Shown here: positions 8,842 through 17,994 of the stretch, piece by piece
Numbering within the stretch: the stretch's first letter is position 1
Layout: each line of letters begins with the position of its first letter
Origin: Micromonospora sp. NBC_01796
GTDB taxonomy: Bacteria > Actinomycetota > Actinomycetes > Mycobacteriales > Micromonosporaceae
DNA: 64,000 nt
Reading direction: 5' to 3'
Assembly: GCF_035917455.1 (NCBI RefSeq)
Contig: NZ_CP109078.1
Coordinates: 4,572,001 to 4,636,000 of the forward strand
Notes under the pieces: generated by a model
The model's input: the letters and a program-made list of their open reading frames with translations, nothing else
Told to the model about the DNA's origin: nothing
Database searches by the model: none
Program-made: the position numbers and the translations under genes

Positions 8842-9035
8842 GAACCTGACGCTAGAGAACGCAGCAGGTGACTACTGTCAATCGGGACGGTACTCACCCT
8901 AGGGGTTGACGGTAGCGATTGACTGTGTTCGCATAGATGGATGACCATCCTCAGGTCCCTGACGTCCCTCTTCTGTCCCCGACCCCGCCGGATCCGTGGG
9001 CACGAGTTGGTCCGTGACGTGAAGGGGGCGCACCG

Positions 9036-9320
9036 ATGAGCGCCCGGCCCCTGGTGCAGCCCGGCGACGAGGTGAGAGTGGGAAGCGGCGGGTACCTGAT
9101 CGGCACGATGGGGAATTTCGAGGTCTCGCCGCACGGGTTCATCGGTACGGTGGTCAGCCTTCCCAACGGCGTGACCCCCATTAGGGGAAACTGGATCGCC
9201 CTGGTCGCCACCGACTCCCGTACAGGTGGGGATGTGTCCCTCGCGGTGCAGGACCATTACCTGCCGGGGTTCGTCCCGAGGTTGGACGGCCTGCCGGACA
9301 TGGCAGACCCGAGATGGTGA
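9036..9320 (+). CDS. Hypothetical small protein, first gene of a three-gene overlapping set
   Basis: 94 residues starting with MSARPLVQPGDEVRVGSGG; AAGGGGG precedes ATG 9036. It is beta-rich by eye (GDEVRVGSGGYLIGTMG; FIGTVVSLPNGVTPI; GNWIALVATDSRTGGDVSLAV) and has no Cys, no membrane segment and no signal peptide. I do not recognise a family. Its stop overlaps the next start by 7 bp, which suggests translational coupling. It diverges from the AlpA-like gene across about 190 bp. Confidence 0.65.
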   Translation: MSARPLVQPGDEVRVGSGGYLIGTMGNFEVSPHGFIGTVVSLPNGVTPIRGNWIALVATDSRTGGDVSLAVQDHYLPGFVPRLDGLPDMADPRW

Positions 9321-9586
9321 CGGGGCCGATGCATATCGCTGGCCGACCGCACTGGGGCTGTACGGCGTGTGGTCAGCCTTGGCCCTGCGAGGCGGCACGT
9401 ACAGAGTTGCTGGCGGGATATCACGGGATGCCGCTGTCGCTGAGCCTGTTCCTGGCGTCGCTGTACCTGGACTGCCTGAACGACCTCTACAAGTTGAACC
9501 CGAACCCGGACGACTCGGTTCCGGAACCGTCCGAGGTGTTCACCCGGTTCTACGGATGGACGGTGCCGAGGCGGGGGGCGGATTAG
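9314..9586 (+). CDS. Hypothetical small protein with CxxC and WPC motif
   Basis: 90 residues. The N-terminus holds HWGCTACGQPWPCEAARTEL, a three-cysteine motif of a type I associate with small uncharacterised actinomycete proteins. A hydrophobic helix-rich middle follows (GMPLSLSLFLASLYLDCL). The cysteines could form a zinc site with the nearby His, but this is inference. ATG 9314 overlaps the preceding gene by 7 bp and its stop overlaps the next GTG by one base, so it is probably the middle gene of a coupled operon. Confidence 0.65.
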   Translation: MVTGPMHIAGRPHWGCTACGQPWPCEAARTELLAGYHGMPLSLSLFLASLYLDCLNDLYKLNPNPDDSVPEPSEVFTRFYGWTVPRRGAD

Positions 9587-9750
9587 TGGAGGACATCGCG
9601 CAGGTCTGCATCCGGTGCAAGAACCGCGAAGCGGCCGGTGTCCTGCACGAGTGCATCGACCAGCCGGACACCCGCCCGTACCGGGACTGGCGGTGCCAGT
9701 GTCCCTGTCCCCGCCAGCCCCCGACCGGAAGGCTCAGGGCACTTCCTTAA
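9586..9750 (+). CDS. Small Cys-rich ORF coupled to the upstream gene
   Basis: 54 residues from GTG 9586, which shares its first base with the upstream TAG. Cysteines occur as CIRC, HEC and CQCPCP, a possible zinc-ribbon pattern. Its TAA overlaps the stop of the convergent SDR gene by four bases (TTAA). There is no recognised family. Support comes from the overlap and the paired cysteines only, so a chance ORF is possible. Confidence 0.4.
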   Translation: MEDIAQVCIRCKNREAAGVLHECIDQPDTRPYRDWRCQCPCPRQPPTGRLRALP

Positions 9751-10502
9751 CGCAGGTACGAGGCGCCGTTGAGGTCGATGATGGTGCCGGAGGCCCATTC
9801 CGCAGCCGGTGAGGCCAGCCAGTGGACGGCGGCGGCGATCTCCTCGGGGCGGGCGACCCGGTTGAACGGGCTCTGTGCCCGCATCGCCTCGTTGCGGGGG
9901 ACCTTGATGTGTTCGTTGGTCAGGTCGGGCTCCACGAAGCCGGGCGCGACGGCGGCGACCGCGATGCCGTACGGGGCCAGTGCCACCGCGAGCGACTGGC
10001 TGAGCGAGTTCAGCGCGGCCTTGCTGGCGCCGTACGCGGGGTGGTTCGGCTCGCCCCGGAAGGCGCCCCGGGAGGAGACGTTGACGATCCGGCCGCCGCC
10101 CCGTGCCCGTAGGTGCTGGACCGCGCACCAGGTGACGTTGGCCGCCCCGACCAGGTTCAGGTCGATGGTCTGTCGCCAGTGCTGCTGCCACTGCTCGTAC
10201 GTGGTCTCGGTGATCGGGTGCGGGGTGGACTGCCCGGCGTTGTTGACCAGCACGTCGAGCCCGCCGAGCCGGGCAGCGGCGTCGTCGACCATCCGGCGTA
10301 CGGCTTCGGGGTTGGTCAGGTCGGCCTGGACCACGACGTGGGCGGTGCCGGGCAGCGCCGCCGCGAGTTGTTCGGCCAGTTCGGCGGACTCCCGGTGGTG
10401 GATCGCCACCCGGTCCCCGCCCTCGGCGAACGCGGTCGCCACCGCCCGTCCGACTCCCCGGGAGGCCCCGGTCACCAGTACCGCTCGTCCTGTCACGCCC
10501 AT
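9747..10502 (-). CDS. Short-chain dehydrogenase/reductase (SDR)
   Basis: 251 residues, the classical SDR length. The cofactor loop is VLVTGASRGVGRAVA (TGxxxGxG). NNAG occurs in DVLVNNAGQS. Catalytic residues are Ser in IVNVSSRGAF and Tyr/Lys in AYGASKAAL (YxxxK). The region after the active site is PGFVEPDLTNEHIKVP. The sequence HHRE after the second strand is compatible with NADP(H) preference, but this is weak. Three consecutive ATGs (10508, 10505, 10502) can start it. It diverges from the HIT gene with only 16-22 bp between starts. The substrate is unknown. Confidence 0.92.
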   Translation of the reverse strand: MGVTGRAVLVTGASRGVGRAVATAFAEGGDRVAIHHRESAELAEQLAAALPGTAHVVVQADLTNPEAVRRMVDDAAARLGGLDVLVNNAGQSTPHPITETTYEQWQQHWRQTIDLNLVGAANVTWCAVQHLRARGGGRIVNVSSRGAFRGEPNHPAYGASKAALNSLSQSLAVALAPYGIAVAAVAPGFVEPDLTNEHIKVPRNEAMRAQSPFNRVARPEEIAAAVHWLASPAAEWASGTIIDLNGASYLR

Positions 10503-10524
10503 CATCATCCCCCGGAGGCATACC

Positions 10525-10884
10525 ATGCCGTGGGTGGAGACTGACTGCTTGTTCTGCCGGATCGTGGCCGGCGAGATCCCGGCGACCGTGGTCCGGGAGA
10601 CCGACACGATGCTCGCCTTCCGCGACATCTCGCCGAAGGCGCCGGTGCACATCCTGGTGATCCCGAAGGAGCATTTCGTGGATGTGGCGACGCTGGCCCA
10701 GGCCGACCCGGAGTTGGCGGGCGCGCTGCTGGAGACGGCGGCGACCGTGGCCGAGCAGGAGGGGCTGACCCTGGACGGCTTCCGGTTGATCTTCAACACC
10801 GGGCAGTGGGGCGGCCAGGAGGTCTTCCACGCCCACGCGCACCTGCTCGGCGGCGCCCCACTCGGCCCGATGCTGGCCGGCTGA
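10525..10884 (+). CDS. HIT-domain nucleotide-binding hydrolase
   Basis: 119 residues. It begins with the HINT-type zinc ligands DCLFCRIVAGEIPA and ends with the histidine triad VFHAHAHLLGG (HxHxH). Proteins of this branch hydrolyse purine nucleoside phosphoramidates or aminoacyl-adenylates; the physiological substrate is generally unclear. CGGAGG precedes ATG 10525. It is often found in the phoH-ybeY region of actinomycetes, and here phoH lies 3.7 kb downstream. Confidence 0.94.
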   Translation: MPWVETDCLFCRIVAGEIPATVVRETDTMLAFRDISPKAPVHILVIPKEHFVDVATLAQADPELAGALLETAATVAEQEGLTLDGFRLIFNTGQWGGQEVFHAHAHLLGGAPLGPMLAG

Positions 10885-10920
10885 CCGCCGGCCGGGGCAA
10901 CCGGCCCCTGTGGGTCAGCC
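10879..10920. terminator. Bidirectional terminator hairpin
   Basis: Outer arms GGCTGACC (10879-10886) and GGTCAGCC (10913-10920) contain the stop codons of both convergent genes. An inner stem GGCCGG (10890-10895) with CCGGCC (10901-10906) has a 5-nt loop. Confidence 0.55.
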
Positions 10921-11793
10921 GACGAATTCCACGATGGCTCGGGTGAACTCCTCGGGCTGTTCGAGGTGGCCGAAGTGGCCGCTGTCGGTGAGCAGGACGT
11001 GCCGGGAGCCGGGGATGCCGTCGTGCAGCATGGTGGCCCACCGCGTACCGCAGATGAAGTCGTGCTCACCGACGATGACCAGGGACGGTGCGGTGATCGA
11101 GCCGAGCTGGTCGCGTACGTCGAACGGGGTTGGTTCCTCACCGAGCTGCGGGCCGAGCCAGCCGCGTACGGCGGCGCGCATCGGTGCGTACTCGCTCTCG
11201 CGGCCCCAGTAGTCAGCGAAGTAGACCGGCAGGATCCGCTGCAACTTGGTGCTGACCCAGTTGTCGTCCGGCTCGGCCGGCGTCTCCTGGAACGCCACGG
11301 CGACGTCCGCCGCCTCCGGACGGTCGGGGTGCCGCTCGACGTAACGCTGGACACCCGCCATCGCCTCGGCCCAGAACCCGGCGCCGGTGACCGGCGAGGT
11401 GTCGTACAGGATGAGGCCGGCGACCCGGTCGGGGTGGTCCAGGGCGTAGCGCTGGATCACGAACCCGCCGTGCGAGTGCCCGAGCAGGAGCACCCGTTCC
11501 TGGTCGAGGTGTTCGACCACCCCGTGCAGGAACCGGGAGTAGGTGTCGAGACGGTAGTCGCGGGGGTCGGCGAGCTGACCCGACGCCCCGGTGCCGACCG
11601 GCTCCAGGTAGACCATGGTCAAATGCTCTTCGAGCGTGGGCATCCGCAGGTACGCCCATTCGATCCCCGGGCCGCCGGAGTGCACGATGCAGACCGGTCC
11701 GGTGCCGGCGACGTGGTAGACCTGCCGTACGCCGTCGATGTCGATCTCGTGCGTGCCGGCGGTGAGGGCGCCGGCGGTGGTGGTGGAACCCAT
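10915..11793 (-). CDS. Alpha/beta hydrolase (proline iminopeptidase-like)
   Basis: 292 residues, a single alpha/beta hydrolase domain. The HSGGPG oxyanion segment is followed by the nucleophile elbow LLGHSHGGFVIQ (Ser within GHSHGG), a late acid in VIVGEHDFICG and a His in DSGHFGHLEQPEEF. The pattern HxGGPG plus the C-terminal His resembles the S33/proline iminopeptidase group, but a simple esterase is also possible. It has no signal peptide. GGGGAGAGATC lies upstream of ATG 11793. The ECF sigma gene ends about 110 bp upstream on the same strand, so co-transcription is possible. Confidence 0.88.
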   Translation of the reverse strand: MGSTTTAGALTAGTHEIDIDGVRQVYHVAGTGPVCIVHSGGPGIEWAYLRMPTLEEHLTMVYLEPVGTGASGQLADPRDYRLDTYSRFLHGVVEHLDQERVLLLGHSHGGFVIQRYALDHPDRVAGLILYDTSPVTGAGFWAEAMAGVQRYVERHPDRPEAADVAVAFQETPAEPDDNWVSTKLQRILPVYFADYWGRESEYAPMRAAVRGWLGPQLGEEPTPFDVRDQLGSITAPSLVIVGEHDFICGTRWATMLHDGIPGSRHVLLTDSGHFGHLEQPEEFTRAIVEFVG

Positions 11794-11904
11794 CGGATGA
11801 TCTCTCCCCGAACTGTGGCCTGTCGAAGGCGATCCTGAGCTGTCGCCTACGAGATGCCGCAGCGGCGGAAAAGTTCGATCGGCCGGGGAAGGTGTTCCGG
11901 CGGG

Positions 11905-12846
11905 TCAGGCGGCGGCCAGTGCCGGCCGGGGGTGGAACAGGCGCATCCGGGCGGTGCGTCCCTCGCGCAGGGTGTGCAGCCAGACCGCGCCGGGTGGGCA
12001 GTGGGTCGGGTCGTCCGGAGGGCTGATCAGGTCCGCCTCCCAGATCATCACGTCGCCGCTGGCCGCGACGTTGGTGATCCGCTGCCGTACGCCCGCGGAG
12101 AGGTCACGGTCCATCGCCCGGACGGCGAACTCGCGACCGCCGGCCACCTGACCGTCCGGGGCGACGAACTGGGCGTCGGGTGTCCAGTGTTCCCGTACGA
12201 AGTCGGAGAACTCACCCCGGCCGGCGGTCACCAGCGCCTCCTCCGCCTCGCGTCGGCGGGCGGCGGTCAGCGCGGCGGCGTCGTCGTGGGCCAGGCTCGC
12301 CGTTTCGTGCAGGGCGGTGGCGAGCTTGCTCCTGGCCTGGCTCAACCGGCTGCGTACGGTCCCGACCGGGATCCCGCACAGGGCGGCGATCTGGTCGTAC
12401 GACGATACGTCGCTGAAATACCTCAACATGGTCACCAGGCGGACAGGCTCCGACAACTGTCCCATCGCGTGCCAGACCCAGTCCCGCATCGACCGGCCCT
12501 CCAGCAGGTCCTCCGGGGTGGGATCGGCGGCCGGCAGGGCGAGCGCCTCCAGATCGGCCACCGGGACCGTACGCGAGCGGCGCAGCCGCATCCGGGCACC
12601 GTTGCGTACGACCGCCCGCAGCCACGGGCCGACCGCCGACGGGTCGCGGAGTTCCCCGATCCGGCTCAGCGCGACCAGGACGGCGTCCTGCACCACGTCC
12701 TCGGCGTCCGGTCCGTAACCGAGCAGGCTCAACGCCACCGCCTGCATGCCCGCCTGGTGCCGCGACACCAGTAGACCGAGCGCGGTCGGATCGCCGGACT
12801 GGGCGGCCCGTACCAGGTCGGCATCGGACTCCGGGGTGGAAACCAC
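11905..12846 (-). CDS. ECF-type sigma factor with C-terminal SnoaL-like domain
   Basis: 313 residues. Region 2 is DLVRAAQSGDPTALGLLVSRHQ with YGPDAEDVVQDAVLVAL; region 4 is LSEPVRLVTMLRYFSDVSSYDQIAALCGIPVGTVRSRLSQARSKL. The last 120 residues (from about EEALVTAGRGEFSDFVREHWTPDAQF) look like an NTF2/SnoaL-type fold. Such sigma factors carry their regulatory domain fused rather than a separate anti-sigma factor. The start is GTG 12846 with AAGGAG six nt upstream; the longer frame to 13134 is Pro/Arg-rich non-coding DNA. The divergent gene is a beta-lactamase-like hydrolase. The inducing signal is unknown. Confidence 0.9.
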   Translation of the reverse strand: MVSTPESDADLVRAAQSGDPTALGLLVSRHQAGMQAVALSLLGYGPDAEDVVQDAVLVALSRIGELRDPSAVGPWLRAVVRNGARMRLRRSRTVPVADLEALALPAADPTPEDLLEGRSMRDWVWHAMGQLSEPVRLVTMLRYFSDVSSYDQIAALCGIPVGTVRSRLSQARSKLATALHETASLAHDDAAALTAARRREAEEALVTAGRGEFSDFVREHWTPDAQFVAPDGQVAGGREFAVRAMDRDLSAGVRQRITNVAASGDVMIWEADLISPPDDPTHCPPGAVWLHTLREGRTARMRLFHPRPALAAA

Positions 12847-13052
12847 ACCTGTCTCCTTCTCTCGCACACCTCTTCCGGGACTGGATGCGGGAGCCGGCCG
12901 GAAAGTTCGACGGAGGGGCGAAATTGACTGTGGGTGATCGTCTTGCCGGTTCCACGCTACCCGGAGTAGATAACGCCTGGCTGGTGTGGTCCCGGCCGGT
13001 CCGCCGATATCATCAGCGTGATCTTGACGGCGGCGGCGGAGGGTTGGCTTCG

Positions 13053-14462
13053 ATGACCGAGGTGGGCCGGCGACTGACGCGGATGACCCGGCAGGTCCAG
13101 GCGGAGGAGCGGGTGCCGGCGCTCTCGGTGGCACTGCACCGGGCCGACCGCCCGCTCTGGACCCTGGCGGTCGGCGGGACCGGCAACAACGCCCCGCTCG
13201 GTCCGCAGACCCCGTTCCGGATCGGCTCGGTGACCAAGACCTTCACCGCCGTACTGGTGATGCAGGCCCGCGACGAGGGCCTGCTCGACCTGGACGACCC
13301 CATCGGGACCCACCTCGACCTGCCCGCGCACGGCGAGCTGACCGTACGCCGGTTGCTCTCGCACACCGCCGGGCTGCAACGCGAGCCGTACGGCGACGTC
13401 TGGGACACCCTGCGCGCGCCCGCCGTGGACGAACTCCTCGCCGAGCTGGACCGGGCCGAGCGGGTGCTGCCGCCGGCCCGCCGCTACCACTACTCCAACC
13501 TCGGGCTGGCCCTGCTCGGCCACGCGGTCGCCCGGCTGCGCGGCGGCACCTGGGCCGAGGTGCTGGCCGACCGGGTGCTGAACCCGCTCGGCCTGTCCGC
13601 GACCACGCTCGTCCCGGCACCGACCGCCGCGACCGGATTCCTGGTCGACACCTACTCCGACCACGCCCACCCGGAGCCGCCCACCGACTTCGGCGCGGTC
13701 GCCCCGGCCGCACAGCTCTGGAGCACCGCACCGGACATGGCCCGGTGGGGCGCCTTCCTGGCCGACCCCGCCGGGGTCGACCCGGCGGGAGCGGTGCTGC
13801 GGCCCGACACCCTGGACGAGATGCGCTGGCCGCTCACGGTCACCGACCAGACGCTCTGGCACCGCACCTTCGGGCTCGGGCTGATCATGGTCCCGCAGCC
13901 GGACCCGGTGACCGGGCAGGCGCGGCGGGTGGTGCACGTCGGGCACGACGGCGCCATGCCCGGCTTCCTGGCCGCCGTCTACGGCCGCCGGGGCGGACCC
14001 GGTACGCCGGGCGCGATGGGTGCCGCGGTGCTCGCCTCGTCCGGTACGGCCAGCGCGATCCTGGACCTGCCGCACCGCCTCCTCGACGCCGCCGTCGCCG
14101 ACGACCCGGCCGAGATCGTCGCCTGGGCGCCCGGCGAGCCCGCTCCCGAGCGTTACCGGGGCATGCTCGGCCGCTGGTGGGGCGAGGGGTACGAGTACGT
14201 CTTCGGCTGGCACGACGGAACCCTCCAGGCCCGGGGTGCCGACGCCCCGGCCGGGTGGCCCCCGTCGATCTTCGTCCCGCTGCCGGACCGGCCGGACGTG
14301 CTGCGTACGGTCTCGGGGCGGGAGACGGGTGAACTGCTCCGGCTGACCAGGGACGATCGGGGCACGGTGGTACGAATGCACTGGGCGACGTACCGGTTCA
14401 CCCGGTCCCAGGAGACCTTCGACGGCTTCGACTTCCGGGCCGTCACCGAACGTCAGCCGTGA
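13053..14462 (+). CDS. Serine hydrolase of the beta-lactamase/class C PBP family
   Basis: 469 residues. The SxxK motif is in FRIGSVTKTFTAVLVM, the Tyr motif in YHYSNLGLALLG (YSN) and the third motif in VVHVGHDGAMPG (HxG), so all three active-site elements are present. No signal peptide is visible, so it may act inside the cell as an esterase or peptidase rather than as a secreted beta-lactamase. About 120 residues follow the catalytic domain (RYRGMLGRWWGEGYEYVFGW onward), a lipocalin-like tail common in this family. ATG 13053 has GGAGGG upstream. It is divergent from the ECF sigma gene, which might control it. Confidence 0.9.
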   Translation: MTEVGRRLTRMTRQVQAEERVPALSVALHRADRPLWTLAVGGTGNNAPLGPQTPFRIGSVTKTFTAVLVMQARDEGLLDLDDPIGTHLDLPAHGELTVRRLLSHTAGLQREPYGDVWDTLRAPAVDELLAELDRAERVLPPARRYHYSNLGLALLGHAVARLRGGTWAEVLADRVLNPLGLSATTLVPAPTAATGFLVDTYSDHAHPEPPTDFGAVAPAAQLWSTAPDMARWGAFLADPAGVDPAGAVLRPDTLDEMRWPLTVTDQTLWHRTFGLGLIMVPQPDPVTGQARRVVHVGHDGAMPGFLAAVYGRRGGPGTPGAMGAAVLASSGTASAILDLPHRLLDAAVADDPAEIVAWAPGEPAPERYRGMLGRWWGEGYEYVFGWHDGTLQARGADAPAGWPPSIFVPLPDRPDVLRTVSGRETGELLRLTRDDRGTVVRMHWATYRFTRSQETFDGFDFRAVTERQP

Positions 14463-14465
14463 TGT

Positions 14466-14509
14466 CGACAGGTGTGGCGCCAGGTGGGGAAATGGGCGGC
14501 GCCCTGTCG
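14466..14509 (+). terminator. Hairpin after the serine hydrolase gene
   Basis: CGACAGG (14466-14472) pairs with CCTGTCG (14503-14509) and GGCGCC (14476-14481) with GGCGCC (14498-14503; the last base is shared), with a small bulge. It starts four bases after the stop codon and separates this gene from phoH. Confidence 0.45.
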
Positions 14510-14610
14510 GCGTTGAGCAGATACGATGGGAAAGTCGTCCGTACGCTGCGCCATCAGGGCGTGGCCATGAGATCGAGAGCAGGTGGCGTGGGGCCCGCCG
14601 GGCCCGACCT

Positions 14611-15669
<1,059 letters not shown>

Positions 15670-15702
15670 ACCAGCAGCCCAAGAGAGCAGCAGGGGAACA
15701 AG

Positions 15703-16170
15703 TTGTCCATCGAGATCGCCAACGAGTCGGGCGCCGAGGTCGATACCGACGCGGTGCTCGCCGTCGCCCGCTACGCCCTGGACGAGATGGGGGTCAACCC
15801 CCTCGCCGAGCTGTCGGTGCTGCTCGTCGACATCGAGTACATGGCGGAGCTGAACCACCGTTGGATGGGCGGGGACGGTCCGACCGACGTACTCGCCTTC
15901 CCGATGGACGAGGGCAGCGTCGACCACGGCCCCGGCGAGGTCAGCGGCGGTGAGCCGGCGTTGCTCGGCGACATCGTCCTCTGCCCCGAGGTGGCGGCCA
16001 AGCAGGCGGCCACCGCCGGCCACTCGGCCGCCGACGAGCTGCACCTGCTCACCGTGCACGGGGTGTTGCACCTGCTCGGTTACGACCATGCGGAGCCGGA
16101 GGAGGAGCGCGAGATGTTCGCACTGCAGGCCAAGCTCCTCTCCGGTTGGCGAGCAGCGCGGGCCCAGTGA
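15703..16170 (+). CDS. ybeY: Endoribonuclease YbeY
   Basis: 155 residues. The metal-binding motif H-x3-H-x5-H is intact in [11 protein letters not shown], and the family signature [12 protein letters not shown] is present. YbeY is a single-strand endoribonuclease with roles in 16S rRNA 3' maturation and ribosome quality control. The start is TTG 15703, preceded by GGGGA at 8 nt. Its TGA shares a base with the next ATG (TGATG), so translation is coupled to the CorC-like gene. Confidence 0.96.
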   Translation: MSIEIANESGAEVDTDAVLAVARYALDEMGVNPLAELSVLLVDIEYMAELNHRWMGGDGPTDVLAFPMDEGSVDHGPGEVSGGEPALLGDIVLCPEVAAKQAATAGHSAADELHLLTVHGVLHLLGYDHAEPEEEREMFALQAKLLSGWRAARAQ

Positions 16171-17600
16171 TGCCGGACCACTTAGCCGCCGCCGGCGCCA
16201 CCGCCGCCGGCCTGCCCGATCTGCAACTCCTGTTCTTCGGTGCCGCCCTGGTGGTGCTCGCCGGGCTCTTCGCGATGACCGAGGCCGCGCTCGCGGCGGT
16301 CTCCCCGGCCCGTGCCGGTGAGCTGGCCCGCGACGGGGCACGCGGCGCGCGTACGCTCCAGATCGTCGCCGCCGACGCGGTCCGGCACCTGAACCTGTTG
16401 CTGTTGCTGCGACTGCTCTGCGAACTGACCGCGACCACCCTGGTCGCCCTCGTCGCGGTCGACACCTTCGGTGCCGGTTGGCGGGCGGCACTGGTCACCG
16501 CCGGTGCGATGACCGTGGTCAGCTTCGTGGTCGTCGGCGTCGCGCCGCGCACCATCGGCCGGCAGCACGCGTACGCGGTCGGCCGGGCGAGCGCGCCGCT
16601 GGTGCGGTGGCTGGGCCGGGCCCTGAACCCGCTCGCCTCGCTGCTGATCCTGATCGGCAACGCGGTCACCCCCGGTCGGGGGTTCCGCGAGGGTCCGTTC
16701 GCGACCCAGGTGGAGCTGCGCGAGCTGGTCGACCTGGCCGAGCAGCGGGGCGTGGTCGAGCACGGCGAACGGCAGATGATCCACTCGGTCTTCGCCCTCG
16801 GTGACACCATCGCCCGCGAGGTGATGGTCCCGCGTACCGAGATGGTGTGGATCGAGGCGCACAAGAAGCCGCCGCAGGCGATGCTGCTGTTCCTGCGCTC
16901 CGGTTTCTCCCGGATCCCGGTGATCGGGGAGAGCGTCGACGACGTCCTCGGTGTCCTCTACCTCAAGGACCTGATCCGGCGCACCCAGGGCGGCGACCCG
17001 GCCGCCGAGGAGGTCCCGGTCTCCGAGCTGATGCGCGAGGCGACCTTCGTACCGGAGTCCAAGCCGGTGGACGACCTGCTCTCCGAGATGCAGGCCGCCC
17101 GTACCCACCTGGTGATCGTCGTGGACGAGTACGGCGGCACCGGCGGCCTGGTCACCATCGAGGACATCCTCGAGGAGATCGTCGGCGAGATAACCGACGA
17201 GTACGACGTGGAACGCCCGCCGGTGCAACGCCTCGACGGCGGCGACGTACGGGTCACCGCCCGGCTCCCGGTCGAGGACCTCGGTGAGATCTTCGACGTG
17301 GAACTTCCCGCCGACGAGGTCGAGACCGTCGGCGGCCTGCTCGCCCAGGCCCTCGGTCGGGTGCCCATCCCGGGTGCCGCCGCCGAACTCGGTGGCCTGC
17401 GACTCATCGCCGAGGGCACCACCGGGCGGCGCAACCGGATCGACTCGGTGCTGGTCAGCCGGCTCGCCACCGGCGACAAGGACGACCCGGCGAACCGGAG
17501 CGACGGCGGCGACCGCGAGTCCCGCCGGAACCCCGAACAGAGCAAGTCCCAGAAGCAGAAACAAGACCGATCCGAGGAGAGGCAACCCGCTGATGCCTGA
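16170..17600 (+). CDS. CNNM/CBS-domain membrane protein (hemolysin C/CorC type)
   Basis: 476 residues. The N-terminal CNNM-like domain has several hydrophobic helices (LQLLFFGAALVVLAGLFAMTEAAL; HLNLLLLLRLLCELTATTLVALVAV; LVTAGAMTVVSFVVVGV). Two CBS domains follow (IAREVMVPRTEMVWI; VSELMREATFVPESKPVDDLL) and a C-terminal FAD-like/CorC transporter domain (PVQRLDGGDVRVTARLPVEDLGEIF). The last 40 residues are charged and repetitive (SQKQKQDRSEERQ). Homologues export Mg2+/Co2+ or sense divalent cations; the name hemolysin is historical. It overlaps ybeY by one base and the next gene by eight. Confidence 0.92.
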   Translation: MPDHLAAAGATAAGLPDLQLLFFGAALVVLAGLFAMTEAALAAVSPARAGELARDGARGARTLQIVAADAVRHLNLLLLLRLLCELTATTLVALVAVDTFGAGWRAALVTAGAMTVVSFVVVGVAPRTIGRQHAYAVGRASAPLVRWLGRALNPLASLLILIGNAVTPGRGFREGPFATQVELRELVDLAEQRGVVEHGERQMIHSVFALGDTIAREVMVPRTEMVWIEAHKKPPQAMLLFLRSGFSRIPVIGESVDDVLGVLYLKDLIRRTQGGDPAAEEVPVSELMREATFVPESKPVDDLLSEMQAARTHLVIVVDEYGGTGGLVTIEDILEEIVGEITDEYDVERPPVQRLDGGDVRVTARLPVEDLGEIFDVELPADEVETVGGLLAQALGRVPIPGAAAELGGLRLIAEGTTGRRNRIDSVLVSRLATGDKDDPANRSDGGDRESRRNPEQSKSQKQKQDRSEERQPADA

Positions 17601-17994
17601 GTCGTACGCCGTATCCGCCGCCGCACCGGCCGGGCCGATCGGCTCCGCCGACGTGTCCGCCGAGTTGAGCGCCGAGGACGCCAAGCTGGTCGTCCTGGCC
17701 CGGGGCGCCCGCGCCCGGATCGGCGCGGTGGAAGGAGCGGCCGTACGCGACCAGGACGGCAGGACGTACGCCGCGGCCAGCGTCAGCCTGCCCTCGCTGA
17801 CCATCACCGCCCTCCAGTTGGCGGTCGCCTCCGCGGCTGCCGCCGGTGCCAGCCGGCTGGAGGCCGCCGCGGTTGTCACCGAGGCGTCGACCCTCGACGG
17901 TGCCGGACACGCCGCCGTACGCGACCTGGCCGCCGAGGCGCCGATCCACGTCGCCGCCCCGAACGGCACCCTGCTCGGCACGGTGCTCGCGTGA
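17593..17994 (+). CDS. Cytidine deaminase-like protein lacking the zinc-binding motifs
   Basis: 133 residues at the position where actinomycetes usually carry cytidine deaminase (between corC and era). The fold region aligns loosely: LSAEDAKLVVLARGARARIGAVEGAAVRDQDGRTYAAASVSLPSLTITALQLAVASAAAAGAS. The zinc and catalytic motifs of active CDA (C/H-A-E near the first helix and PCxxC near the second) are absent: SLPSLTITALQL replaces the first and no PCxxC occurs. It is therefore probably catalytically inactive with a structural or regulatory role, if any. It overlaps corC by 8 bp and era by 4 bp (GTGA), so it is tightly coupled. Confidence 0.75.
   Translation: MPESYAVSAAAPAGPIGSADVSAELSAEDAKLVVLARGARARIGAVEGAAVRDQDGRTYAAASVSLPSLTITALQLAVASAAAAGASRLEAAAVVTEASTLDGAGHAAVRDLAAEAPIHVAAPNGTLLGTVLA

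Noticed and set aside
9747-11354. Long open frame joining the SDR to sequence upstream
   Set aside because: The SDR begins at MGVTGRAVLVTG with its cofactor motif; the upstream extension is antisense to the HIT gene.
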